A DNA stretch of 9,677 nt from Candidatus Sumerlaeota bacterium. Its GTDB lineage: Bacteria; Sumerlaeota; Sumerlaeia; JADFCT01. The notes below the pieces were generated by a model, which was not told where the DNA came from, ran no database searches, and saw only the letters and a program-made list of their open reading frames with translations. The stretch's first letter is position 1. Every line of letters begins with the position of its first letter. Positions 1 through 5,936 of the stretch are shown one piece after another. The stretch is taken from contig JAPLSP010000418.1 in the NCBI GenBank assembly GCA_026398575.1, positions 1 to 9,677 on the forward strand, in the 5' to 3' direction. A program made the translations under genes and the position numbers.

Positions 1-140
1 GCTGACGCACTCTTGGTTCAACAGATTCCGCAAGCTCATACCGAGATATGAGAAGACGGACTTGTCACACGTCGCTTTGGTTACTTTGGCCGCTGCCATG
101 ATTGTGTTGAATAAGGTCATTGTTATTTATAGATAAGCAC
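1..140 (+). mobile_element. Right end of an IS5-family insertion sequence
   Basis: The terminal part of the element is inferred from the transposase tail at 2-136 and from the point where TPR-coding sequence resumes (from about 137-146). The exact end cannot be fixed without the left end. A TTAG at 141-144 fits the YTAR-type target preferred by some IS5-group elements and could be the target duplication, which is inference. The sequence is more AT-rich than the rest of the window. Confidence 0.65.
2..136 (+). CDS. IS5-family transposase, C-terminal fragment (5' end outside window)
   Basis: The open frame from base 2 to the TAA at 134-136 encodes 44 residues containing THSWFNRFRKLIPRYEK, then a short hydrophobic helix and a basic end. 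From knowledge of the family, the pattern HSW-x-NRFR-[KR]-L-x-x-R-[YW]-EK followed by an Ala/Leu-rich helix is the C-terminal signature of IS5-group DDE transposases. It lies just after the catalytic glutamate, which would be upstream of the window. Whether the rest of the transposase is intact cannot be seen. The stop codon sits almost at the element's edge, because TPR-coding sequence in the same frame begins at once. The match is by motif recall only; no alignment was run. Confidence 0.82.
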   Translation: MTHSWFNRFRKLIPRYEKTDLSHVALVTLAAAMIVLNKVIVIYR

Positions 141-955
141 TTAGCGATCTTGGGCGTCGTGAAGAGGCGCTGGAGACAGCGCGACAGGCAGCGGAAATCC
201 GTGAGAAATTGGCGCGTGAGCATCCGGATGTCTTTCTCCCTGATTTGGCTTTGTCGCTGCATAATTTGGCCATTTTTCTTGGGGATCTTGGGCGTCGCGA
301 AGAAGCATTGGCAATGGCTCAACAGGCGGCAGAAATTCGCGAGCAATTGGCCCGTGAGCATCCGGATGCCTTCCTCCCAGATTGGGCGATGTCGCTAAGT
401 AATCTGGCAAAGTATCTTAGCGAGGCCGGGCGGCACGAAGAGGCGCTGCAAAAGGCCCAGCAGGCAGCGGAAATCGATGAACGGTTGGCCCACGAGCGTC
501 CGGACGCCTACCTCTCTGATTGGGCCTTGGCGCTGAATAATCTGGCAGCATTACTAAGCGCTCTTGGGCGACCCGAAGAGGCGCTGCAAAAGGCGCAAAA
601 ATCTGCGGAGATACGAGAGCAATTGGCTCATGAGCGTCCCGATGCATTCCTTGCAGATTGGGCCATGTCGTTGAAAAACTTGGCAACTCTACTCGGCGAT
701 CTTGGACATCGAGAAGAGGCGCTGGAAAAGGCGCAACGGGCGGCGGAAATCCGTGAACAACTAGCGCACGATCTTCCAGATGTTTTTCTCCAGGATTGGG
801 CTGGGTCGCTGAATTATCTGGCAGATCTTCTTAGGGATCTCGGGCGGTACGAAGAAGCATTAGCAAAGGCACAACAGGCAGCGAAAATTCGTGAGAAGTT
901 GGCCTTCGAATTTCCAGATGCTTTTGCCCCTGATCTTGCGCGGTCAATGGGCACA
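137..955 (+). repeat. 138-bp tandem repeats coding for the TPR units
   Basis: Equivalent codons (the Glu/Asp before x-P-D) recur at 218, 356, 494, 632, 770 and 908, exactly 138 bp apart each time. Units 1-4 are very alike at the DNA level, including CATCCGGATG and GAAGAGGCGCTG, while the last two are more diverged. The first unit is cut by the IS junction. Confidence 0.9.
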
Positions 956-1189
956 TTGGGGGAAATCCAACGCACGATGAACCAACACAAGGAAGCAGCA
1001 GAGTCCTTTCATAAAGGAATTTCGCTTCTTTGCCCTTTGCTTGCGAAAACACCCGCCGCCTTTGCTCAGTTGATTACCAGATTAATGCAGGAATATGAGG
1101 CGGAAATTAAGCAGACTGGACAGGCCCCGGATGAAAAACTTCTTGCGCCAATCAAGGAGATTCTGCAAGGCGGAGAGGGAAAAGCGTGA
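137..1189 (+). CDS. Tetratricopeptide-repeat protein, 5'-truncated by IS insertion
   Basis: The frame is open from 137, directly after the in-frame transposase stop, to TGA at 1187-1189. The first readable residues (ALSDLGRREEALETARQAA) are already the middle of a TPR unit, so the start of the gene is missing. The first possible start inside is a TTG at 209, without a clear ribosome-binding site. Six units follow with a strict 46-residue period, built around LAREHPDAFLPDWAMSLNNLA and LGRREEALxKAQQAAEIREQL. The final ~75 residues (from about nt 960) are helical but diverged. This is a protein-interaction solenoid of the long-repeat TPR type (TPR_10/TPR_12-like), often found attached to NB-ARC, CHAT or kinase domains; any such domain would have been upstream and is not visible. 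The end overlaps the next gene by 4 bp, suggesting coupled translation before the IS insertion. It is probably now a remnant or an N-terminally shortened product. Confidence 0.8.
   Translation, partial: ALSDLGRREEALETARQAAEIREKLAREHPDVFLPDLALSLHNLAIFLGDLGRREEALAMAQQAAEIREQLAREHPDAFLPDWAMSLSNLAKYLSEAGRHEEALQKAQQAAEIDERLAHERPDAYLSDWALALNNLAALLSALGRPEEALQKAQKSAEIREQLAHERPDAFLADWAMSLKNLATLLGDLGHREEALEKAQRAAEIREQLAHDLPDVFLQDWAGSLNYLADLLRDLGRYEEALAKAQQAAKIREKLAFEFPDAFAPDLARSMGTLGEIQRTMNQHKEAAESFHKGISLLCPLLAKTPAAFAQLITRLMQEYEAEIKQTGQAPDEKLLAPIKEILQGGEGKA
1172..1178 (+). promoter_or_regulatory. Ribosome-binding site fixing the GTG start at 1186
   Basis: GGAGAGG lies 7 bases before GTG 1186 and sits inside the last codons of the TPR gene. 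It supports a GTG start overlapping the TPR stop (GTGA), the usual arrangement for translational coupling. Confidence 0.65.
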
Positions 1190-2013
1190 ACAAGGCGGAA
1201 ATCCTTCACCCGATAGACGTTCACACGCACATCTTCCCCGACGAGCTGGCGGCGCGGGCGATGGAGGCTTTGATGCGGGGGGCGCCTGCCGAGCGCGCGT
1301 TCAGCAATGGCACGCGCGTAGGGCTTTTGGCGCAGATGGACAAGGCCGGCGTCGGGCGGGCGGTTGTGGCGGCCATCGCCACGCGGCCCAAGCAGACGCC
1401 GGCGATCTTCAATTTCAGCCGCAGTCTCAAAGCCGATTCGCGCCTCATCCCCTTCGCTTCAATCCATCCGGCGGCTGGGGACGCGATGAAATGGATCAAG
1501 GAAGCGGCGCGCGAATTCGTCGGCCTGAAGTTCCACGCCCATTATCAGGACATTGATTTCCAGTCGCCGCAATTTATCGCCCTCCTGAAAGCGGCGCGCG
1601 ACGCAGGGCTTGTGATCCTGTTGCACGCCGGACAAGACCCCGCCTATCCAGGCGACATGCGCGCGCGTCCGGAGGCGATGGCCCGCCTGCTGGATGCGGT
1701 GGGGCCCGCAAAAATCATCGCTGCGCATCTGGGCGGATGGCTGGATTGGGAGGACGTGCTGCGTTACCTGGTGGGACGCGAAGACCTGTATTTCGATACC
1801 GCAAGCTCGCTGGTTCGCTGTCCGAAAGAAACAGCTTTGGCTATCATCCGCAAACATGGCGCCGACCGAATCCTCTTCGCCTCGGATTCCCCCTGGCAGG
1901 ATATATTGGAAGAACGACAGCGCCTGGAGTCGCTTGGATTGGCAGACGATGACCTGCGAAAAATCCTATATGAAAACGCCGAGCGCATCTTCAACCTACC
2001 GCTGCCCGTTTGA
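1186..2013 (+). CDS. Amidohydrolase-family metal-dependent hydrolase (Amidohydro_2 type)
   Basis: A 275-residue protein of the usual length for the small TIM-barrel amidohydrolases (PF04909-like). Metal-site residues appear in the expected order. IDVHTH at the N-terminus gives the HxH pair H13/H15; K115 with H117/H119 follows in VGLKFHAHYQ at the end of a strand; then H147 in LLHAGQDP, H181 in AAHLGGW and D234 in LFASDSPW. Such enzymes hydrolyse amide or ester bonds or decarboxylate aromatic acids; nothing here fixes the substrate. No signal peptide is seen, so it should be cytoplasmic. The GTG start is supported by the GGAGAGG site 7 bases upstream and overlaps the TPR stop by 4 bp. A TatD-type role is less likely because the second half lacks the MHCFTG motif that the true TatD protein at 5146-5922 has. 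Confidence 0.85.
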   Translation: MNKAEILHPIDVHTHIFPDELAARAMEALMRGAPAERAFSNGTRVGLLAQMDKAGVGRAVVAAIATRPKQTPAIFNFSRSLKADSRLIPFASIHPAAGDAMKWIKEAAREFVGLKFHAHYQDIDFQSPQFIALLKAARDAGLVILLHAGQDPAYPGDMRARPEAMARLLDAVGPAKIIAAHLGGWLDWEDVLRYLVGREDLYFDTASSLVRCPKETALAIIRKHGADRILFASDSPWQDILEERQRLESLGLADDDLRKILYENAERIFNLPLPV

Positions 2014-2089
2014 TTTCAATTGCCTTTACCAACGGCGGACGTTTGCGCTACGCTCGCTTTGTTTTTAATTAGTTTTGAAAGATCCCGCG

Positions 2090-4126
2090 ATGGCTTTTTA
2101 TTTGATCGGTGTTGATGGGGGCGGGGCGCATACGACGGCGTGTTTGTTGGAGGCGGAATCGGGACGCGCGGTTTATGGCGAGGCGGGCGCGTGCAATGTG
2201 CATGTCGTTGGGATGGAGGCGGCGCTGGCTGCGATTGAAGCGGCGGCGCGCAAGGCGATGCGCAATGCGGAACAAATAGGATTTTTAACACAGGCTGGGA
2301 ACCTGGCGCCACTGATGGTTTGCTGTTTGAGCGGCGCGGGACGCAAAGAGGAACAGGAGGCGATTATCCAGGGGTTGAGCGTACGCGGACTGGCGGATGA
2401 AATCCATGTCTGCGGCGACGGCGAGGCGACGCTGGCGTCGGGCTCGGTCTTCGGCGCGGGGATCGCCGTTATTGCGGGAACCGGTTCGTTTGTCTGGGGA
2501 CGCGACGGTCAAGACAAGACGGCGCGCGCGGATGGATGGGGCAGTCTGCTTGGGGATGAGAGCGGCGGATTCGGCATCGGCCTTGAAGGTTTGCGCGCCG
2601 CATGCCGCTGTCATGATGGGCGCGGGCCGGCAACCTGCCTTTTGAAAATGGCTTTGGAGCATTATGACGTTGAATCCGCCCAAGGCTTGATCGCGCAGTT
2701 GGCGGCGCCCGTCATCCCACGCGACAAGATTTCGGATTTCGCGCCGCGCGTCTTTGAGGCGTGCGAGCGGATGATGGACCCCGTGGCGGTCGAGATCGTT
2801 GAGCGCGCCGCCGCCGGTCTGGCTCAATCCGCCATGGCCGTGCGGCGCAAATTGTTCACGCCTGAGCAGCGCGCGACCCTCGTCGCCGGCGGGCATCTGC
2901 TGCGGCGGCAGCGCTTTTATCAAGAGCGCTTCATCGCCGGATATCGCAATCTTTTTCCACAGGATGAGATACTTTTCCCCGAAGATTCCCTCGCGCTTGG
3001 CGCCGCGCGGCTGGCGCTCACGCGCAGTTCCGGGTTCCGAGTTCCGAGTTCCGAGTCTGACCCCCGCGGTTCGCAGTTAGCAGTTTCAGATACTTCGGAA
3101 TATGAGGGCAATGTTCAAGGCGATCTCGCGCGAGAGGCAAACTGGAACTCGGAACTCGGAACTCGGAACTCGGAACACCGCCGGGTATTCGAGGAATGCC
3201 GCTCGCTGCTCACCGAGCAGCGGCATCCGGGCGCCGCGCGGCTGGACGAGATGGGGACGGCCGAAGTCCTGCGCTTCATGAACAGCGAGGATGCGCGCGT
3301 GGCGCCGGCGGTGGAGAAGGAATTGCCGCGCATCGCCGAGGCCGTCGAAAGGATTGTTGAAACCTTCCGCGCCGGCGGGCGGCTGTTCTATATCGGCGCG
3401 GGAACGAGCGGACGGCTGGGCGCGCTTGATGCCGCCGAGTGTCCGCCCACGTTCGGCATGCCGCCGGAAATGGTCCAGGCTGTGATCGCGGGCGGCGTCG
3501 CGACGCTCCTGCGCAGCCGCGAAGGCGCCGAAGATCGCGCGGACGAGGCGCCACGCGATCTCGCGGCCCGCGGCTTCTGCGCGCGCGATATTCTCGTGGG
3601 ACTGGCTGCTTCGCGCCGGACGCCTTATGTCATCGCGGGATTGAAGCACGCGCGCGGATTGGGCGCGCGGACGGTTCTCGTCACGTGCAGCCCGCCCGAG
3701 GCGCCCATGGACTTCGTGGATATCCTGATCGCGCCCGCGCCCGGACCCGAGGCGGTCATGGGCTCGACGCGCTTGAAAGCGGGCACGGCGCAAAAAATGG
3801 TCCTCAATATGCTGACGACGGCGGCGATAATCCGCTTGGGTAAAGTCTATCAGGGGATGATGGTGGACATGCAGATGTCGTGCGGCAAATTGTCCGAGCG
3901 CGCCAAGCGGATTGTAATGATACTGACGGGAGCGGGATATGAGCGGGCTGAGAAGCTGCTTCGCAGTTCGGGCGGAAGCGTCAAACATGCGTTGGTGATG
4001 GGGCAATGCGATTGTTCGCATGAGGTTGCCGAGGATGCTTTGAAGCGAGCGGATGGATTTGTGGGGAGGGCGATTGCGATATTGAATATTGCGCCCGCTG
4101 AAGCAGGAACTACAAGCGCCCGCTAA
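2090..4126 (+). CDS. murQ: Fused BadF/MurK-type amino-sugar kinase and MurQ-type N-acetylmuramic acid 6-phosphate etherase
   Basis: From ATG 2090 the product has 678 residues; a TTG at 2075 would add five. Residues 1-312 are a BadF/BadG-type sugar kinase of the GlcNAc/MurK group: phosphate loop DGGGAHT (9-15), AGTGS (129-133), DGWGSLLGDESGG (148-160) and a closing LALGAARLAL. Residues 364-668 match MurQ: LTEQRHPGA, the SIS motif GAGTSGRLG, DAAECPPTFG with E450 and EGAED with E481 (E. coli MurQ Glu83 and Glu114, 31 residues apart in both), then GSTRLKAGTAQKMVLNML. By family knowledge the kinase would make MurNAc-6-P and the etherase would convert it to GlcNAc-6-P and D-lactate in the cytoplasm. 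Residues ~313-363 form a low-complexity linker coded by inverted heptamer arrays. The last ~12 residues and the stop come from a 25-bp repeat. Oddities are SRRTPY where MurQ usually has SGRTPY, and MQMSCGKL near the end where a TN-x-KL motif is usual. The fusion is seen directly; substrate specificity is inferred. Confidence 0.85.
   Translation: MAFYLIGVDGGGAHTTACLLEAESGRAVYGEAGACNVHVVGMEAALAAIEAAARKAMRNAEQIGFLTQAGNLAPLMVCCLSGAGRKEEQEAIIQGLSVRGLADEIHVCGDGEATLASGSVFGAGIAVIAGTGSFVWGRDGQDKTARADGWGSLLGDESGGFGIGLEGLRAACRCHDGRGPATCLLKMALEHYDVESAQGLIAQLAAPVIPRDKISDFAPRVFEACERMMDPVAVEIVERAAAGLAQSAMAVRRKLFTPEQRATLVAGGHLLRRQRFYQERFIAGYRNLFPQDEILFPEDSLALGAARLALTRSSGFRVPSSESDPRGSQLAVSDTSEYEGNVQGDLAREANWNSELGTRNSEHRRVFEECRSLLTEQRHPGAARLDEMGTAEVLRFMNSEDARVAPAVEKELPRIAEAVERIVETFRAGGRLFYIGAGTSGRLGALDAAECPPTFGMPPEMVQAVIAGGVATLLRSREGAEDRADEAPRDLAARGFCARDILVGLAASRRTPYVIAGLKHARGLGARTVLVTCSPPEAPMDFVDILIAPAPGPEAVMGSTRLKAGTAQKMVLNMLTTAAIIRLGKVYQGMMVDMQMSCGKLSERAKRIVMILTGAGYERAEKLLRSSGGSVKHALVMGQCDCSHEVAEDALKRADGFVGRAIAILNIAPAEAGTTSAR
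3028..3175. repeat. Inverted arrays of the heptamer TTCCGAG inside the kinase-etherase linker
   Basis: TTCCGGG at 3028 is followed by three TTCCGAG units to 3055. The complement GGAACTC occurs four times from 3144 to 3171, plus GGAA. The two arms (about 28 bp) are complementary with a single mismatch and enclose about 88 bp, in which GCAGTTA/GCAGTTT at 3073-3086 is another 7-bp doublet. The whole block is translated in frame as a Ser/Arg/Asn-rich linker. The transcript could fold into a long hairpin between the two domains. It resembles a dispersed intergenic repeat that entered a gene. Confidence 0.9.
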
Positions 4127-4140
4127 AGCAGGAACTACTA
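4091..4140 (+). repeat. 25-bp direct repeat, two copies, spanning the stop codon of the kinase-etherase gene
   Basis: Copy 1 (4091-4115) and copy 2 (4116-4140) share GCGCCCGCTRAAGCAGGAAC and the following TAC, differing at two positions. The G-to-A difference at the tenth base turns the frame's CGCTGA into CGCTAA. Because 25 is not a multiple of three, copy 2 is read in another frame and gives the TAA stop at 4124-4126. Confidence 0.9.
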
Positions 4141-4213
4141 ACGAACTCCAAACGGGAATTGGGCTTGCCTCGCAAAAGTTCCGGAATTACTGTGGGTTTC
4201 AGATGCAATGCTC

Positions 4214-4217
4214 GGAG
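4214..4217 (+). promoter_or_regulatory. Ribosome-binding site supporting the ATG at 4224
   Basis: GGAG lies 6 bases before ATG 4224, the codon at which receiver-domain similarity (TPKILVVE) begins. The frame is open further upstream into the 25-bp repeat, but that stretch has no family similarity, so the start at 4224 is preferred. Confidence 0.55.
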
Positions 4218-4223
4218 ACAGAT

Positions 4224-5117
4224 ATGACGCCTAAAATTCTGGTGGTGGAAGGTTCGGACGCCGCGCGCAAGGCCGTTTGCGAGATGCTTCAGGATCGTCC
4301 TTGTGAAGTGCTCGAAGCGGAAAGCGGCGCGGCGGCTCTGGAAACGGTTGAAAGAAATCCTGACCTGCGGCTCGCCCTCATCGCACAGGAGTTGCCGGAC
4401 ATGCCGGGTTGCCGGCTGGCCGAACTCGTCCGCGCCAAGCGCTCCAAGGATGAGTTGGCCATCATCGGCCTATGCGGCGAAGGCGGGGTGGATCAGCCGG
4501 CGCAGTTTCTGCAGGGCGGCGCCGGCGACTATTTGCGCGCGCCCTTTGGCAAAGCGGAGCTCGACTGCCGGTTGAGTCTGAATCTGGAGCTGCTGGACCT
4601 GCGCGAGCAGCTCGAAAACACGAGGCAAAAAGACGATCTGACGGGCTTGTATCAACGCCGCTTTTTCATGGAGATGGGCCGGCGCTTGTTTGAAAAAGCC
4701 CGGCGTGGAGATATCACCGTTCTCGTCGCCCTGCTGGACGTGGACCGTCTCGATGCGATCAAAGAAGCTTGCGGCGCCGAGGTGGGCGACGCGCTGCTGA
4801 TCCAGATCGCCAAGCAAATCCGCAAATCATTCCGCGCTTCGGATCTATTGGCGCGTTTCGAGGGCGGCACTTTTTGCATCCTGGCCATAGACATGAATCC
4901 CGACAATGCGCTCGAGATTTTCGACCGGCTGCGCCTGGGCATTGAACGTGTCGAGATAAAGTCCGGCGGCCGGGGCATCAAGACCACGGCCACCATCGGC
5001 GTGGCGTCGCGCATGCGCAAGTTCCTCGATGCGATGATTCAGGAAGCGCAAACCGCGCTGGCGCAGGCCAAATCCGCCGGCGGAAATCGCGTGACGATCG
5101 CGGGCGCATCGGAATAG
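4224..5117 (+). CDS. Degenerate receiver-GGDEF protein, likely c-di-GMP-binding, without cyclase activity
   Basis: A 297-residue cytoplasmic protein with no membrane segment. Residues 4-115 fold as a response-regulator receiver, but each key residue is changed. The phosphoacceptor Asp is A54 (LIAQELPDMPG), the acidic pair is E9-G10, the Thr/Ser is C84 and the Lys before PF is A106. A helical linker (117-136) leads to a GGDEF domain starting DDLTGLY (137-143) and ending TTATIGVAS. Its signature is EGGTF (213-217) instead of GGDEF, and the substrate/metal segment reads DVDRLDAIKEACGA where DxDxFKxxNDxxGH is usual. The RxxD inhibitory c-di-GMP site survives as RASD (204-207), five residues before the signature, its usual place. 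By analogy with Caulobacter PopA this may be a c-di-GMP receptor; that is inference. The 97-bp gap before it holds repeat copy 2 and no clear promoter. TatD follows after 28 bp. Confidence 0.85.
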   Translation: MTPKILVVEGSDAARKAVCEMLQDRPCEVLEAESGAAALETVERNPDLRLALIAQELPDMPGCRLAELVRAKRSKDELAIIGLCGEGGVDQPAQFLQGGAGDYLRAPFGKAELDCRLSLNLELLDLREQLENTRQKDDLTGLYQRRFFMEMGRRLFEKARRGDITVLVALLDVDRLDAIKEACGAEVGDALLIQIAKQIRKSFRASDLLARFEGGTFCILAIDMNPDNALEIFDRLRLGIERVEIKSGGRGIKTTATIGVASRMRKFLDAMIQEAQTALAQAKSAGGNRVTIAGASE

Positions 5118-5145
5118 AGCGGGGGCCGCGAATGGCGATCCGGCG

Positions 5146-5922
5146 ATGTTGATAGATACCCATGCGCATTTGACCAGCGCGGATTTCAGCGCGGATTTGG
5201 GCGCCGTTCTCGAGCGGGCGCGAGCGGCGGGCGTCGAGCGGATCATCGCCGTCGCCGACTCGATCGCCTCCAGCGCGGCGTGTCTGGGAATTGCCGGGCG
5301 CCATTCGGATTTCATCTGCGCTTCTGCCGGCGTTCATCCTCACCGAGCCGGCGAGTTCGATGCCGCGGCCGCCGCGTGGATTCGCGAAGCCGCCCGCCGT
5401 CCGGAATGCGTCGCCATTGGGGAGATCGGATTGGATTATCATTACGACTTTTCGCCGCCCGACGCGCAACGCGCTGCCTTTGCCACGCAGTTGGACTTGG
5501 CGCGCGAACTGAACCTGCCTGCCATCATTCATTGCCGCGAGGCTTGGGACGACGTCTTTGCGCTTTTGCGTGAGCATCCGCTTGCTGCGGGCGGAGGCGT
5601 GATGCATTGCTTCACCGGATCGTCCGCCGAAGCGCAGGCGGCTTTGGAGTCGGGGCTATTTCTCGGCGTCGGCGGTATTGTCACCTTCAAAAAGGCCGGC
5701 GGCATTCGCGAAGCCATTGCCGGCGCGCCGCTCGACCGTCTTGTGCTCGAAACCGACGCGCCCTACCTGGCGCCGATTCCGCATCGCGGCAAACGCAACG
5801 AGCCGGCCTTCACGCGCGCGGTGGCCGAGTTCCTGGCGCGCGAACGCAATCTGCCGCTCGAGGCTATCGCCGCCGAAACCACGGCGAATGCCATCCGGCT
5901 TTTTTCAAAGATATCGTCATAA
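5146..5922 (+). CDS. TatD-family metal-dependent hydrolase (putative DNase)
   Basis: The 258-residue product has the usual TatD/YcfH length and all the family's metal-site motifs in order: IDTHAHL with H6 and H8, IGEIGLDYHYD with E93, IIHCRE with H129, MHCFTG with H154 and ETDAPYLAP with D204. The TIM-barrel fold binds two divalent metals. Characterised members are 3'-5' exonucleases or DNases acting in DNA repair or degradation, and some family members deacylate D-amino-acyl tRNA. The ATG at 5146 directly precedes the conserved LIDTHAH strand; another ATG at 5132 is out of frame. The ribosome-binding site is weak. It lies 28 bp after the degenerate GGDEF gene and 14 bp before the GH13 gene, suggesting one transcript, but TatD genes sit in many unrelated contexts, so a functional link should not be read in. 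Confidence 0.93.
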   Translation: MLIDTHAHLTSADFSADLGAVLERARAAGVERIIAVADSIASSAACLGIAGRHSDFICASAGVHPHRAGEFDAAAAAWIREAARRPECVAIGEIGLDYHYDFSPPDAQRAAFATQLDLARELNLPAIIHCREAWDDVFALLREHPLAAGGGVMHCFTGSSAEAQAALESGLFLGVGGIVTFKKAGGIREAIAGAPLDRLVLETDAPYLAPIPHRGKRNEPAFTRAVAEFLARERNLPLEAIAAETTANAIRLFSKISS

Positions 5923-5936
5923 GGACGGAAACAGGA

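Noticed and set aside
209..1189. TPR gene read as complete from TTG 209
   Set aside because: TPR-coding sequence continues upstream to 137 without a stop, the TTG has no good ribosome-binding site and it falls in mid-repeat, so truncation is the better reading.
2014..2089. Promoter in the 76-bp gap before the kinase-etherase gene
   Set aside because: TTGCGC at 2043 and TAATTA at 2066 have 17-bp spacing, but the second is a poor -10 match, so it is not distinguishable from chance.
3028..3175. CRISPR-like array
   Set aside because: The units are contiguous 7-bp repeats in opposite orientations without spacers, and no cas genes are present.
3086..4021. Long open frame on the minus strand (311 codons)
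   Set aside because: It is antisense to the etherase coding region, has an Arg/His/Ala-rich composition typical of GC-rich shadow frames, and shows no family motif.
4179..4186. Operator palindrome TTCCGGAA before the degenerate GGDEF gene
   Set aside because: An 8-bp palindrome is expected by chance and there is no second copy or adjacent regulator gene.
5607..5936. Upstream extension of the GH13 frame through the TatD gene
   Set aside because: It overlaps the conserved end of TatD in another frame; the signal peptide and ribosome-binding site place the start at 5937 (or 5964).
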